NCBI RefSeq assembly: GCF_007992715.1
Contig: NZ_BKAU01000002.1
Coordinates: 682,001-746,000, forward strand
Origin: Chitinophaga cymbidii
GTDB lineage: Bacteria; Bacteroidota; Bacteroidia; Chitinophagales; Chitinophagaceae
Reading direction: 5' to 3'
DNA length: 64,000 bases
Shown here: one piece after another, positions 47,103-57,546 of the stretch
Layout of the letters: every line of letters begins with the position of its first letter
Position numbering within the stretch: position 1 is the first letter of the stretch
Translations under genes and position numbers: made by a program
The notes under the pieces: generated by a model
Told to the model about the DNA's origin: nothing
Seen by the model: only the letters and a program-made list of their open reading frames with translations
Databases searched by the model: none

Positions 47103-47699
47103 CTATTTCAATTTCGCTTGTTCCGTTTTTGCCATTTCAAGGTGACTGCGCAGTTCAGGCAACGTCTTCGTAAACCAGTCCCTCACCTCGGGGTCCTGCG
47201 CATTCTGTGACGTTTTCTCAAACAGGTCGATCGCCTTTTCGTGCTTGTCTATCAGCTCATCCACAAAGGCTTTATCGAAGTCTGTACCGGTTTTTTCAAG
47301 GATATTGGCAATGTCCTTTTCCTTGGATGCTTCCAGTGCTGTGGGAATGGTCACGTTCTTCTTCGTGGCCAGTTCCGCCAGTTGCTGATTCAGCTTCTCA
47401 TGCGCTTTCTGCATATGCTCCGCCAGTTTCTTCACGCTGGCTGAGCTGGCTTTGGCCTTGCCGGAAGAAACGAGCTTCACTTCATAGAGGCCGTCTTCCG
47501 CGGCTTTTGTAATGTTTTTGGAATCGTCCCGGAGGGAATCATCGCTCAACACATCCCTGTTCATATCCTGCGCCATATCCTGGGTCAAACCGGTATCTTC
47601 GGCAGGAATGGAATCCTGGTTATTGTTACGCGTACCGGTATTACAGGCTGCCATCATGCCTGCAAGGGCGAACGTTAATAAGATTGCTGGTGTTTTCAT
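47103..47699 (-). CDS. DUF4142 (ferritin-like) lipoprotein
   Basis: A 198-aa lipoprotein (lipobox Cys19, MAACN) with a low-complexity Asp/Ser linker and a four-helix DUF4142 domain (about residues 60-198). Typical motifs are KNITKAAEDGLYEVKLVSSGKAKASS, VKKLAEHMQKAHEKLNQQL, and DKAFVDELIDKHEKAIDLFEK. The family is ferritin-like but no metal role is established. Often stress-associated in this phylum. Monocistronic. Confidence 0.88.
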   Translation of the reverse strand: MKTPAILLTFALAGMMAACNTGTRNNNQDSIPAEDTGLTQDMAQDMNRDVLSDDSLRDDSKNITKAAEDGLYEVKLVSSGKAKASSASVKKLAEHMQKAHEKLNQQLAELATKKNVTIPTALEASKEKDIANILEKTGTDFDKAFVDELIDKHEKAIDLFEKTSQNAQDPEVRDWFTKTLPELRSHLEMAKTEQAKLK

Positions 47700-47875
47700 A
47701 TTCGTCGGATTTAGTTTCAGCTTTATATAACGAAAAGATTATGCCAGCGCCGGAAACACACTGAAAACAACCGTGTTATAACTGCTTTTGTGGAAATGCA
47801 TGCACGTTTTGCCCGATCATCATTCCACGAATGGTGAAAAAATATTATATTTATAATTGTTAAAGACCCTTACCT

Positions 47876-48676
47876 ATGAAAACCAGGATATTGTTGATAG
47901 CCTTGCTGCTGGTCCAGTCGGCATGGGCGCAACCGAAGAACCGCCTGCGCTTCAACCATCAGGCTTTCACGCAAAAGGTAGCCATTGCTGAATGGATGGT
48001 GGAATACGACAGCATCGCATGGCGTATGTCCGAGCTGGTTACCATGGCTACGTATGACCAGCTGGCCCGCATGGGGCGCGAATGGTTCTGCTTCAAAGGG
48101 ACGGACAGCCTCTGGAATGCGGTGTACGGCAAGTTTAACGACAGTGCCTATGACCTGGTGCTCCATTATAAACTGTTTGAGAACGATACGATAGACGTGG
48201 TCTGTGATCCGCCGGACACGGCCATGCTGCACAGCGTTTCCCGCGCCATTAATAATGCATACCGTGAGGCGGGACTGATACTCGGAAAATCGGATACCCG
48301 CTTTAACAAGTTCATCCGGTATCATGCCGACAAAACCGTTTCCATCTGGCTGCTGCCGGCGCTGCAGCCCCTCGGCATCGCCCTGTATGGCGGTGAATTT
48401 TATTACCATTTCGATCCCTCCGGCACCCACATCCTCGAAAAAGAAGAGTATTTCCAGGGCAGCTTTAAAGGCTTCAAAACGGGCAGGCCGCGGGAGGTGC
48501 GGCTGAATTACCAGGATGTGTCCGCCCCAACACAGGGCGCCGTCTACTTTGCCGTGCGTTACCGGGAGTTTTTCCCGAATATCCATATCGATACAAGAGA
48601 AAGTACCAGCGTACAATCATTCGATCCGGGAAAAGGCGCTTATTGGCGGCATGCTGATAAATTGCAGGCGCATTAA
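47876..48676 (+). CDS. Secreted protein of unknown function
   Basis: A 266-aa protein with a signal peptide (about residues 1-20, ending SAWAQ). I do not recognise a family. The sequence is aromatic-rich, with a conserved-looking WMVEYDSIAWRMSELV near the N-terminus and GGEFYYHFDPSGTHILEKEEYF in the second half, giving an impression of an alpha/beta secreted domain. The 3' end of the gene is partly duplicated just after the stop codon. The next gene, an esterase-like hydrolase, starts 88 bp downstream. Confidence 0.65.
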   Translation: MKTRILLIALLLVQSAWAQPKNRLRFNHQAFTQKVAIAEWMVEYDSIAWRMSELVTMATYDQLARMGREWFCFKGTDSLWNAVYGKFNDSAYDLVLHYKLFENDTIDVVCDPPDTAMLHSVSRAINNAYREAGLILGKSDTRFNKFIRYHADKTVSIWLLPALQPLGIALYGGEFYYHFDPSGTHILEKEEYFQGSFKGFKTGRPREVRLNYQDVSAPTQGAVYFAVRYREFFPNIHIDTRESTSVQSFDPGKGAYWRHADKLQAH

Positions 48677-48732
48677 TTCATCATATAGTATTCTGATGAG
48701 CGGAATGAGCTGATAAATTGCTGCCGAATTAG
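48646..48732 (+). repeat. Imperfect duplication of a gene 3' end
   Basis: The last roughly 30 bp of the 266-aa gene (48646-48676) recur imperfectly at 48700-48732. Both copies contain the identical 13-mer GCTGATAAATTGC (48653-48665 and 48709-48721) and end in a stop codon. The second copy reads ADKLLPN then stop, compared with ADKLQAH then stop in the gene. Confidence 0.6.
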
Positions 48733-48764
48733 TAAATTACTGTATCAACCGCAATTGAACTCCA

Positions 48765-49550
48765 ATGAGACAGATCCTTTTATACTTTTTGCTGGCACTC
48801 CCTTTCCTGGCTTCCGCGCAGCAGCAAGACTATGAAGCCCGCTGGTTCAGCCGCGACGGAGGCGTATTGCCCTACCGCATCCTGCTGCCCCTCAACTACG
48901 ACGCGGCCAAAAAATACCCGCTCATCCTCGTGCTGCACGGCGCAGGGGAAAGAGGGAACGATAACCTCGCCCAGCTCAAACACGGCGGCAAACTGTTCCT
49001 GAACGACACCATCCGTCAGAAATACCCGGCCATCGTGATCTTCCCGCAATGCGCACAGGACGCCTGGTGGGCACCCATCCGCCCGAAACGCGACAGCACC
49101 GGCAAGTTCGCCGGCTTCGAATTCCCCGCGGACGCACCGCCCACCAAACCCGCCGCGCTCGTTCACCAGCTGCTGGACAGCCTCACCGCCTCCGGATCGG
49201 TAGATACAAGAAAGGTTTATGTAGGCGGCCTGTCCATGGGAGGAATGGGCACGTTCGACATCCTGGCCCGCTTCCCGGACCGCTTTGCGGCGGCTTTCCC
49301 CATCTGCGGCGCCGGCAACGAAGCTCTCAGCAGCCGGTACGCAAAGCACACCGCCCTGTGGATCTTCCATGGCGCGGAAGACAAAGTGGTGCCGCCCTTT
49401 TCATCCCGGAATTTCTATGCCCGCCTGCAGGAGCAAAAAGCAGACGTGAAATATACCGAATACCCCGGCGTAGGCCATAACAGCTGGGAAAATGCCTTTG
49501 CCGAACCGCAATTATTACCGTGGCTTTTTTCCCATGAATTAAAACATTAA
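48765..49550 (+). CDS. Secreted alpha/beta hydrolase (esterase-like)
   Basis: A 261-aa exported hydrolase of the prolyl-oligopeptidase/carboxylesterase type. It has a signal peptide (about residues 1-18, ending ASAQQ), the oxyanion region LVLHGAGERGNDN, the nucleophile in GGLSMGGMG (Ser about 160), an acid in WIFHGAEDKVVPP and the catalytic His in PGVGHNSW. Similar proteins are annotated as phospholipase/carboxylesterase or feruloyl-esterase-like. It may be co-transcribed with the S9 peptidase 88 bp downstream. Confidence 0.88.
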   Translation: MRQILLYFLLALPFLASAQQQDYEARWFSRDGGVLPYRILLPLNYDAAKKYPLILVLHGAGERGNDNLAQLKHGGKLFLNDTIRQKYPAIVIFPQCAQDAWWAPIRPKRDSTGKFAGFEFPADAPPTKPAALVHQLLDSLTASGSVDTRKVYVGGLSMGGMGTFDILARFPDRFAAAFPICGAGNEALSSRYAKHTALWIFHGAEDKVVPPFSSRNFYARLQEQKADVKYTEYPGVGHNSWENAFAEPQLLPWLFSHELKH

Positions 49551-49638
49551 AACCACCATTCATCACATAAGGGGGAACGGCTGTTTCCCTAAATCGTTAT
49601 TTTTAGGCGTTTACAACAGTATCATCTAAATCAACCGC

Positions 49639-52485
49639 ATGCAACGTTTCTATTCCCTGCTGCTGGCAATGGGCCTTTTCCTCAATGCTGCCGCACAGCA
49701 AAAAAAAGATCTTTCCCCGGACGACTATGGAAAATGGCAATCCATCTCCGGCACCGCTTTATCCCCGGACGGGAGTTGGGCGGCCTATGAAGTGAAAGTA
49801 CAGGAGGACAACGATTCCCTGTACATCGTAAACCGCCTTACCAGCCAGCGTTACGCATTGGAGTTCGGTACCCGGCCCTCGTTTTCAAAAGATAATAAAT
49901 GGCTGGCCTGGAGTATCGGCGTCGCCTACAAAGAAGCCGAAAAGCTGCGCGAGCAAAGGCAGCCTGTCCGCTTTAAAATGGGCCTGCTGAACCTGCAAAC
50001 CGGCAAGAAGACCGTGATCGACGATGTGAGCGCTTTCCGGTTCTCTGAAAACGGAAAATTTCTCGCTGTGAGCCTGCGGCCGCCGAAAGACAATAAAGAC
50101 AAAGGCGCGGTGCTGCTGCTGAAGAACCTGTCGGACAGCACTACCCGCACCATCGGCAACGTCACGGATTACGCTTTCAACGAAAAAAGCGATTACCTCG
50201 CCTATATCGTGGAATCCGCCAACCAGGCGGGCAATTCCGTAGAACTGTTCAACCTGAACAACTACACGCTCAAGGTCATTGCCAGCGATACGCTTAAATT
50301 CTCGAAGCTCACCTGGTCGAAGGAAGGCGATGGCCTGGCGTTTTACAAGATCATCAAGGACGAGGATTACGAAGAGGAGAATGCCAAAGTATATGTCTAC
50401 GCGCCTTTGTACAAAAAGCCGTCGCTCGCCGTATTCGATCCCACCGCGCAGGCGTCCTTTCCCAAAGGGCAGCGCATCAATCCGTCGTCCACGCTTCGTT
50501 TGAGCGAAAACCTGGCGATTGCCTATTTCAATATCAATGAATGGACGGCGAAGCCGAAAAAGTCTGAAAAGAAAGACACTGCCTCCAAGAAAGAAGGACA
50601 GCAAAAAGATTCGGCTGGCATCGACCTGGCAGTCGAAAGGAGCATCGATACGGCGATCAAAAAGAGCGCCGATACGGCCATTGCGGCAAAAGAACGCAAA
50701 CCGGCCGCCAGACCTTCCAAAGAGAAACCCGCCGCAGTAGATGTCTGGCACTGGAAAGACGCCGAGATCCAGCCCCGCCAGAAGATCACGTATGCGAAAG
50801 ACAAAGATCAGAGCTACCTCTCCGCGTGGAATATCGCGGCCAACAGCTTCCACCAGCTGGCGAACGACACCGTGCCGCTGGCGAACTTCTACGGCAGCCA
50901 TCCCTACGCGCTGAACTACACTGATAAAAAATACAAGCCTGCTTTCAAGGAAGACTTTACAGACGTATATCTTGTGAATGCCCGCACCGGCGAGCGGAAG
51001 CTGATCGGAGAAAAGATCATCATGCAGAACGGGCATCTTCCGGCGCTTTCACCGGATGGTAAATTCGCGTTGTATTACAAGGATAAGCAATGGTTCTCCT
51101 ATAACGTGGCTACCGGCCATACGGCGAACCTCACGCAAAACATCCCCACCATTTTCGAGAACTTCCGCGACGATCATCCGGCTGTAAAACCGCCATTTGG
51201 TATGGGTGGATGGTTGAAAGGCGATAAGGAAGTTTTGCTGTACGATGAATATGATGTGTACGCGGTGAAGCCCGATGGTAAAGGATTCCGCAAGCTGACA
51301 AACGGCACGGCGGATGAAATCCAGCATCGCGTGATGCGCCTGGACGATAAAGAGCCTTTCCTGGACGACAGCAAGCCCATCTTCTTTTACCTGTACGGAG
51401 ATAAAAGCAAGTTCACCGGCTTCGCAAAGATGGAAAAAGGAAAGCTGAACCGCGTGTTGTATGAAGATATGATGTTGTCCCGCCCCGATAAAGCGGAGGA
51501 TGCGGACGTTTATCTTTTCTCCCGGATGGATTATGACCGCTCGCCTGAACTGTTCGTTACCAAAGGATTTGAGGGCGATCAGAAAATTGCTTCCACCAAC
51601 GCACAGCAGAAAGATTACAAATGGGGCAAGAGCGAGCTGGTGTCTTTCACCAACAGGAAAGGCAAGAAAATGCAGGGTGCGCTGTTCTACCCGGCGGACT
51701 ATCAGCCGGGCAAAAAATACCCGATGATCGTGTACATCTACGAAACGCTGTCCAACACGGTGCATGCGTACGTGGAGCCATCGGAGCGGAGAGCGTACAA
51801 TACCACCAACTTCACTACCGGCGGATATTTCATCTTCCGCCCGGATATCGTATATGACATCAATGATCCCGGCATGAGCGCGGTGGATTGCGTGGTGCCC
51901 GCCGTGGAAGAAGTGCTGAAAACAGGCATGATAGATAAGGACAAGATCGGGTTGATGGGCCACAGCTGGGGTGCGTACCAGACCTCTTTCATCATTACGC
52001 AGACCGATCTGTTTAAAGCTGCCTGCGCCGGTGCGCCGCTCACGAACCTCATCAGCATGTCACTCGCCATTTACTGGAATTCCGGCGTGCCGGACCAGAA
52101 GATCTTCGAAACCAGCCAGGGCCGCTTCGATGGCCCCTGGTATGAAAGGATGCAGGAGCACATGCGCAACTCCCCGATCTACCAGGCCGCCAATATCAAA
52201 GCGCCGCTGCTGGTGGCTTTTGGCGACAAGGACGGGGCGGTGGACTGGCACCAGGGCATTGAAATGTACGGCACCATGCGCCGCATGGAAAAACCGCATG
52301 TGATGCTGGTGTACGCGGATGAAAATCACGGCCTCGCCAAAAAAGAAAACCAGATCGACTACCAGAAAAGGCAAAGGGAATGGTTTGATCATTACCTGCT
52401 CGGAAAGACCGCGCCGAAGTGGATCACGGAAGGAGTATCCTATCTCGATAAAATGAAGGAGCAGGAGAAATCAAAATCGAAGTAA
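49639..52485 (+). CDS. S9 family (prolyl oligopeptidase-type) peptidase
   Basis: A 948-aa exported serine peptidase. It has a signal peptide (about residues 1-19), a long beta-propeller-like N-terminal domain and an alpha/beta-hydrolase catalytic domain (about 685-948). The nucleophile is Ser776 in GHSWG, the acid is Asp863 or Asp865 in FGDKDGAVD, and the histidine is His897 in ENHGLA. Residues about 305-368 form a Lys/Ala/Ser-rich low-complexity insert between propeller blades. It would cleave oligopeptides in the periplasm. Confidence 0.92.
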   Translation: MQRFYSLLLAMGLFLNAAAQQKKDLSPDDYGKWQSISGTALSPDGSWAAYEVKVQEDNDSLYIVNRLTSQRYALEFGTRPSFSKDNKWLAWSIGVAYKEAEKLREQRQPVRFKMGLLNLQTGKKTVIDDVSAFRFSENGKFLAVSLRPPKDNKDKGAVLLLKNLSDSTTRTIGNVTDYAFNEKSDYLAYIVESANQAGNSVELFNLNNYTLKVIASDTLKFSKLTWSKEGDGLAFYKIIKDEDYEEENAKVYVYAPLYKKPSLAVFDPTAQASFPKGQRINPSSTLRLSENLAIAYFNINEWTAKPKKSEKKDTASKKEGQQKDSAGIDLAVERSIDTAIKKSADTAIAAKERKPAARPSKEKPAAVDVWHWKDAEIQPRQKITYAKDKDQSYLSAWNIAANSFHQLANDTVPLANFYGSHPYALNYTDKKYKPAFKEDFTDVYLVNARTGERKLIGEKIIMQNGHLPALSPDGKFALYYKDKQWFSYNVATGHTANLTQNIPTIFENFRDDHPAVKPPFGMGGWLKGDKEVLLYDEYDVYAVKPDGKGFRKLTNGTADEIQHRVMRLDDKEPFLDDSKPIFFYLYGDKSKFTGFAKMEKGKLNRVLYEDMMLSRPDKAEDADVYLFSRMDYDRSPELFVTKGFEGDQKIASTNAQQKDYKWGKSELVSFTNRKGKKMQGALFYPADYQPGKKYPMIVYIYETLSNTVHAYVEPSERRAYNTTNFTTGGYFIFRPDIVYDINDPGMSAVDCVVPAVEEVLKTGMIDKDKIGLMGHSWGAYQTSFIITQTDLFKAACAGAPLTNLISMSLAIYWNSGVPDQKIFETSQGRFDGPWYERMQEHMRNSPIYQAANIKAPLLVAFGDKDGAVDWHQGIEMYGTMRRMEKPHVMLVYADENHGLAKKENQIDYQKRQREWFDHYLLGKTAPKWITEGVSYLDKMKEQEKSKSK

Positions 52486-52514
52486 AACGAATGTTTGTTT
52501 AGTGTTAGAAATAG

Positions 52515-52548
52515 TCAGCGCCTCGTGAGAACGGGGCGTTGATTTTTT
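52515..52548 (+). terminator. Terminator of the S9 peptidase gene
   Basis: 12-bp stem TCAGCGCCTCGT / ACGGGGCGTTGA (two G-T pairs) with a GAGA loop, followed by TTTTTT. It lies about 30 bp past the stop codon. Confidence 0.85.
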
Positions 52549-52566
52549 ATGGAATGCGCATAAAAA

Positions 52567-52588
52567 AAGCTGCCCCGCGGGACAGCTT
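52567..52588 (-). terminator. Terminator of the heme operon
   Basis: Near-perfect palindrome AAGCTGCCC GC GGGACAGCTT with one mismatch. On the minus strand it is followed by TTTTTTTATG. It lies about 20 bp past the hemL stop codon and would end the hemA-to-hemL transcript. Confidence 0.85.
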
Positions 52589-52607
52589 ATACACAAGTTC
52601 ATTTACT

Positions 52608-53894
52608 TTATTTGATCGCCAGCATGGACGCTTTGGCGGCATTCACGGTAAACTCAATGTCCTCCTGCGTAAGCGCATGGCAGATGAACCATGTTTCAAA
52701 CGCGGACGGCGGCAGGTAAACGCCTCTTTCCAGCATAGCGTGGAAGAAGCGCCTGAACAGCTCGTTGTTGGCGCCGGAAGCGGAGGTGAAGTCCACGATC
52801 GGGTATTCGGCAAAGTGCACGGACAGCATGGAGCCGATCTGGTTGATCTGGTATACAACGCCGGCGGCGCCGAAAGCCTCGCGGAGCCCGGTGGCGAGCT
52901 GCGTGGTCTTTTCTTCCAGCTGTGTATAGATCGAAGGATGTTCCTGTAAGGTCTTCAGCAGCGTATACCCCGCGATCATCGCGATGGGGTTGCCGCTCAA
53001 GGTACCCGCCTGGTATACTTTTCCCGCCGGTGCAACGTGCTCCATGATCTCCCTTCTGCCGGCGAAAGCGCCTACGGGCATGCCGCCGCCGATGATTTTG
53101 CCGAAGGTGATGATGTCGCCTTTAATGCCCAGCAGCTCCTGTGCGCCGCCTTTGGCAAGGCGGAAGCCCGTCATCACTTCATCCATGATCAGGAGGATGC
53201 CGTTGGCGTCGCAAAGTGCGCGCAGCCCTTCCAGGAAGCCCGGCTGCGGCAGAATGCAGCCCATGTTGCCGGCCACCGGTTCGATGATGATGGCGGCGAT
53301 CTGATCGGGATTTTCCGCTACCAGCTGCTCAACGGCAGGCAGGTTATTGTAGGGAACGCTTAATGTATCTTCCGCCACGGCGGTGGTAACGCCGGGAACG
53401 GACTGTATGCCGAGCGTGGCAACGCCGCTGCCGGCGCTCACCAGGAAAGAATCGGCATGGCCGTGATAGTTGCCTTCGAATTTGATCACCTTGTTCCGGC
53501 CGGTATACCCACGCGCGAGGCGCAGGGCGGACATACACGCCTCAGTGCCGGAGTTCACCATCCGCACCATGTCTATGTTCGGCACCATGTCCACGATCAG
53601 CTCGGCTACCTTTACTTCCAGTTCCGTGGGCGCGCCGAAGGAGGTGGAGTAGGTGGCATATTCCTGGATGGCTTTTACAACAGGCTCATAAGCATGGCCG
53701 AGGATCATCGGGCCCCAGGAGTTGATATAGTCGATGTAACGGTTGCCGTCCACATCATAGAGATAAGCGCCTTTGGCGTGCTGCATGAATACAGGCGTTC
53801 CACCCACGCTCTTGAATGCGCGGACGGGCGAGTTCACCCCGCCGGGGATCACTTTCCCGGCCTGTTCGAATAATGCGTTGCTTTTTGTGTACAT
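52608..53894 (-). CDS. hemL: Glutamate-1-semialdehyde 2,1-aminomutase
   Basis: A 428-aa PLP enzyme that converts glutamate-1-semialdehyde to 5-aminolevulinate, the second step of the C5 heme pathway. The frame is open to 54020, but that part overlaps hemB and is not HemL-like. The ATG at 53894 ([12 protein letters not shown]) gives the normal N-terminus and an 11-bp gap to hemB. Motifs are [36 protein letters not shown] and the PLP Lys266 in TFGKIIGGG. Last gene of the heme operon. Confidence 0.97.
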   Translation of the reverse strand: MYTKSNALFEQAGKVIPGGVNSPVRAFKSVGGTPVFMQHAKGAYLYDVDGNRYIDYINSWGPMILGHAYEPVVKAIQEYATYSTSFGAPTELEVKVAELIVDMVPNIDMVRMVNSGTEACMSALRLARGYTGRNKVIKFEGNYHGHADSFLVSAGSGVATLGIQSVPGVTTAVAEDTLSVPYNNLPAVEQLVAENPDQIAAIIIEPVAGNMGCILPQPGFLEGLRALCDANGILLIMDEVMTGFRLAKGGAQELLGIKGDIITFGKIIGGGMPVGAFAGRREIMEHVAPAGKVYQAGTLSGNPIAMIAGYTLLKTLQEHPSIYTQLEEKTTQLATGLREAFGAAGVVYQINQIGSMLSVHFAEYPIVDFTSASGANNELFRRFFHAMLERGVYLPPSAFETWFICHALTQEDIEFTVNAAKASMLAIK

Positions 53895-53905
53895 GCAGAG
53901 GGTTT

Positions 53906-54877
53906 TTATTTGTTCAACAATTGCACCGCGTCTTTCGCGAAATAGGTGGCAATGAGGTCTGCCCCCGCGCGTTTGATGCTGGTGAGGCTTTCGATGACGG
54001 CCTTTTCCTCGTTGAGCCATCCCATTTTGGCGGCCGCCTTGATCATGGCGTATTCTCCGCTGACATGGTAGGCGCTAACGGGAACGGTCACACTGTCTTT
54101 AATCAGACGGATGATATCGAGGTAAGCCATGGCGGGTTTTACCATCACGATGTCGGCGCCTTCTTCCACGTCCATCAGCGTTTCTTTCAGCGCTTCGCGC
54201 GCATTGGCGAAGTCCATCTGGTACGTTTTTTTATCTCCGAAGCCCGGCGCGGAATCCAGCGCATCCCGGAAGGGACCGTAGAAGCAGCTGGCGTATTTGG
54301 CGCTGTAGGCCATGATGCCCGTCTTTGAAAAGCCGTTGTATTCCAGCGCTTCGCGGATGGCGAGAATGCGGCCGTCCATCATATCGCTGGGCGCCACAAG
54401 ATCCGCGCCCGCGCGGGCATGGCTCACGCTCATTTCGGCGAGCACGTTCACCGTGGCGTCGTTCACGATCTCCTGTCCCTCTACGATGCCGTCATGGCCG
54501 TAGGAAGAGTAGGGGTCGAGCGCCACGTCGGTCATCACCACCATATCGGGAATGGCGTCCTTGATGGCTTTCACGGCGCGCTGCATGAGGCCGTCCGGGT
54601 TGAGGGCTTCGGTGCCTTTATTATCTTTCAGCTCGTCCGGGCATTTGATGAAGACCAGCACGCTTTTGATGCCCATGGCCCAGAGGTCCTGCGCTTCCTT
54701 CACGGTGAGGTCCAGCGAATGCCGGAAGTATCCGGGCATGGAGCCGATCTCCTCTTTCACGCCCTTTCCTTCGGTCACGAACAGCGGGGCGATAAAATCG
54801 GCCGGCGTAAGGATCGTTTCCGCTACCATCGCGCGGATGGCGGGGGAGTTGCGTAATATTCTGTTTCTTCTTATCAT
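53906..54877 (-). CDS. hemB: Porphobilinogen synthase (delta-aminolevulinate dehydratase)
   Basis: A 323-aa enzyme that condenses two 5-aminolevulinates to porphobilinogen. The Schiff-base lysines are Lys194 ([13 protein letters not shown]) and Lys247 ([11 protein letters not shown]). The metal region reads [14 protein letters not shown], with Ala/Asp/Asp where zinc-dependent enzymes have three Cys. It is therefore the zinc-free, magnesium-type ALAD. The gene is 13 bp after hemF. Confidence 0.97.
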   Translation of the reverse strand: MIRRNRILRNSPAIRAMVAETILTPADFIAPLFVTEGKGVKEEIGSMPGYFRHSLDLTVKEAQDLWAMGIKSVLVFIKCPDELKDNKGTEALNPDGLMQRAVKAIKDAIPDMVVMTDVALDPYSSYGHDGIVEGQEIVNDATVNVLAEMSVSHARAGADLVAPSDMMDGRILAIREALEYNGFSKTGIMAYSAKYASCFYGPFRDALDSAPGFGDKKTYQMDFANAREALKETLMDVEEGADIVMVKPAMAYLDIIRLIKDSVTVPVSAYHVSGEYAMIKAAAKMGWLNEEKAVIESLTSIKRAGADLIATYFAKDAVQLLNK

Positions 54878-54890
54878 CGCTATAGCTTTT

Positions 54891-55808
54891 TTAAGTTTTT
54901 ACCCAGTCCCGCGGCTTCAGGTATTCCAGCAGCGTGGCTTCGGGACTTCCCGGCGCGGGGTGGTAATCATATTCCCAGCGCGCCCTTTCGGGGAGGCTCA
55001 TGAGAATGGATTCAATACGCCCGTTCGTTTTCAGTCCGAATAAAGTGCCCCGGTCGTGTATCAGGTTGAACTCCACATAACGGCCGCGGCGGTATTCCTG
55101 CCAGCGCACGTGTTCATCTGTATACGGTATATCTTTCCGCTTTGCCACGATGGGCAGGTAGGAACCGATAAAGGCATTGCCGTTGGCGAACTGGAACTGC
55201 AGCAGCTGTTCGGCGGGGCGTTCCGGCTGCGGGCGCAGGTAATCGTAAAAGATGCCGCCGATGCCGCGGGCTTCGTTGTTGCGGTGTTTATTTACGAAAT
55301 ATTCATCGCAGTGCTTTTTGTATAACGGATATAGCGCTTTGCCGAAGGGGTCGCAGGCATCCTTAAAGCTCTGGTGAAAATGCGCGCCGTCTTCCTCGAA
55401 AATATAATAAGGCGTAAGGTCCGCTCCGCCGCCAAACCAGCTGTCGGCAATACTTCCATCTTCCCTGTACAATTCAAAATAACGGAAGTTCGCATGAACG
55501 GTAGGCACAAACGGGTTGACGGGATGTATCACCAGCGAGATGCCCGCGGCGAGGAAGCTGCTATCGCCCGGCACGGAAAACTGCTGCGCCATCACGGCGG
55601 GCAGCTGGCCATGCACCACGGAGGTGTTCACGCCGCCTTTCTGGAAAACGTTGCCGCCGGCGATCACGCGGGTAATGCCGCCACCGCCGCCCTGCCGTTC
55701 CCATTTGTCTTCCCGGAACTTCGCTTTGCCGTCCATTTCCTCCACTGCCTGGCAGATCTCGTTCTGCAGGTTGTGGATGAAAGGTATGAATTGATCTTTT
55801 ATGCTCAT
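54891..55808 (-). CDS. hemF: Oxygen-dependent coproporphyrinogen III oxidase
   Basis: A 305-aa enzyme that oxidatively decarboxylates coproporphyrinogen III to protoporphyrinogen IX using O2. Signature stretches are [30 protein letters not shown] (about residues 146-161), [10 protein letters not shown] and [16 protein letters not shown]. Its presence in the operon indicates aerobic heme synthesis. Overlaps the hemE stop by 4 bp (ATGA), so the two are translationally coupled. Confidence 0.97.
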   Translation of the reverse strand: MSIKDQFIPFIHNLQNEICQAVEEMDGKAKFREDKWERQGGGGGITRVIAGGNVFQKGGVNTSVVHGQLPAVMAQQFSVPGDSSFLAAGISLVIHPVNPFVPTVHANFRYFELYREDGSIADSWFGGGADLTPYYIFEEDGAHFHQSFKDACDPFGKALYPLYKKHCDEYFVNKHRNNEARGIGGIFYDYLRPQPERPAEQLLQFQFANGNAFIGSYLPIVAKRKDIPYTDEHVRWQEYRRGRYVEFNLIHDRGTLFGLKTNGRIESILMSLPERARWEYDYHPAPGSPEATLLEYLKPRDWVKT

Positions 55809-56836
55809 GCTTCAAAGCTTTTCACCGCTTCCACGAATGCTTTTGCGTGGTCTACGGGGATGTTCGGCAGGATGCCGTGGCCCAGGTTCGCAATATAACG
55901 CTGCGGACCGAAAGCGCGGATCATCGCATGCACGGATTTTGTGATCTCCGGGATGGGGCGCATCAGCTGCGCCGGATCATAGTTGCCCTGCAAAGTGACG
56001 GCAGGCCCGGCGAACTGGCGGGCCAGTGCGGGTTTGATACACCAGTCCAGCCCCAATCCCTGCGCACCTGTAGCCGCCATTTCTTCCAGCGCGAACCAGG
56101 CGCCTTTGGCGAATACGATCACGGGACAAACGCCCTGCAATGCGGCCACGATGCGGCGGATATATTGTAAGGAAAATTCTTCAAAGTCTTCCGGGCTCAG
56201 CAGTCCGCCCCACGAATCAAATATCTGCACTACGTCCGCGCCCGCCAGCACCTGTGCTTTCAGGTAGGCGATGGTGGTTTCCGTTACGCGGTTGAGCAGT
56301 TCGTGCGCCACTTCCGGCTGTGTATAGCAGAAAGCCTTGGCCTCATCGAAAGTCTTGGAGCCTTTGCCCTGCACCATGTAGCACAGCAGCGTCCAGGGCG
56401 CGCCGGCGAAGCCGATGAGCGGCACGCGGCCGGCGAGCGTTTTTTTCGTGAGCGTGAGGGCTTCCATCACGTAGTGCAGGCGGTCGTTCACGTCGGGAAT
56501 CACGATGCGGTCCAGGTCCCCCGCGGATTTCACGGGTTGGGGCAGGAGGGGGCCCACTTTTTCCACCAGCTGCACTTCCATGCCCATGGCCTGCGGCACT
56601 ACGAGGATGTCTGAAAAGATGATCGCGGCATCCACGCCTACCTGGTCCACCGGCATTACGGTGATCTCGGTAGCCAGCTCGGGCGTCTGGCATCTTTCGA
56701 AGAAAGAATATTTATCGCGCAGCTTGATGTAGTCCGGCAGGAATCGTCCGGCCTGGCGCATCATCCATACCGGGGGGCGGGGAACAGGTGTTCCCTGCAA
56801 GGCTTTTAGCAACAGATCGTTCTGTAGTCCGCTCAT
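55805..56836 (-). CDS. hemE: Uroporphyrinogen decarboxylase
   Basis: A 343-aa enzyme that decarboxylates the four acetate side chains of uroporphyrinogen III. The N-terminal signature [17 protein letters not shown] (about residues 20-36) and the second signature [16 protein letters not shown] are intact. ATGA overlaps link it with both hemD upstream and hemF downstream. Confidence 0.97.
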   Translation of the reverse strand: MSGLQNDLLLKALQGTPVPRPPVWMMRQAGRFLPDYIKLRDKYSFFERCQTPELATEITVMPVDQVGVDAAIIFSDILVVPQAMGMEVQLVEKVGPLLPQPVKSAGDLDRIVIPDVNDRLHYVMEALTLTKKTLAGRVPLIGFAGAPWTLLCYMVQGKGSKTFDEAKAFCYTQPEVAHELLNRVTETTIAYLKAQVLAGADVVQIFDSWGGLLSPEDFEEFSLQYIRRIVAALQGVCPVIVFAKGAWFALEEMAATGAQGLGLDWCIKPALARQFAGPAVTLQGNYDPAQLMRPIPEITKSVHAMIRAFGPQRYIANLGHGILPNIPVDHAKAFVEAVKSFEA

Positions 56837-57546
56837 TCTTGGGAATTGATATTGTCAAAATATAAAATAACTGTTTGTAGCAGCGCGTCCACCGAGGGTT
56901 CCGTGCTCACCACCACTTTGTTTTCCGTCACTTTCCGCAGCGCCGCGGCGGTCGTATGGCCGATGGCGAAACAGACGGTTTGCGCGGGCAGCGTATTGCC
57001 GGAAAAAAAGCTGCTGACGCTGCTCGGACTGAAAAACAGGAGGCCGTCATATGTCTCCGTCAGCTGCGCCGGTGTTTCCAGCGTTTCGTACACCAGGATC
57101 TCTTCTACATCCACGTTGCGGCTGCGCAGCATGTCCGGCAGCTCGTTCCGGCGGATGTTTCCGCAGAAAAAAACAACGAAGGTGATCGTGCTGTTCTGCA
57201 GGACCAGCGTTGCCAGCGCTTTGGAATCCGCTGCTGTTCCCGCGATGCGGGCGTTGGGGAAATGTTGTTCAACGGCTTCGCGGGTGGCGCCCTGGATGCA
57301 GTAAACGACGGCATCCATGTTCTCCGTGATCTCCGCTACGATCCTCACCGCATTCGGGCTGGTGAAAACGATCACGCCACCGTTCTGCAATATTTCGCGG
57401 CTCCGCTTTCCGGATGCCGCTGTCAGCGCCGGCCGCACTTCAATGAAAGCCTTTTCCGATACAACGATCCCCTGTGCGGCGGCTTGTTGTACCAGCTCCG
57501 CTGAAAGCGGCTTTGTGCTTAATATGCGGTGTTTATCGCTGGACAT
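56833..57546 (-). CDS. hemD: Uroporphyrinogen-III synthase
   Basis: About 237 aa. It closes hydroxymethylbilane to uroporphyrinogen III. The family is poorly conserved. Visible features are [44 protein letters not shown] and [14 protein letters not shown], in the right order for the two-domain fold. The start is placed at ATG 57546 (MSSDKHRIL), which overlaps hemC by 14 bp. The frame extends to 57630 inside hemC, but that part is not HemD-like. It also overlaps hemE by 4 bp. Confidence 0.9.
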   Translation of the reverse strand: MSSDKHRILSTKPLSAELVQQAAAQGIVVSEKAFIEVRPALTAASGKRSREILQNGGVIVFTSPNAVRIVAEITENMDAVVYCIQGATREAVEQHFPNARIAGTAADSKALATLVLQNSTITFVVFFCGNIRRNELPDMLRSRNVDVEEILVYETLETPAQLTETYDGLLFFSPSSVSSFFSGNTLPAQTVCFAIGHTTAAALRKVTENKVVVSTEPSVDALLQTVILYFDNINSQE

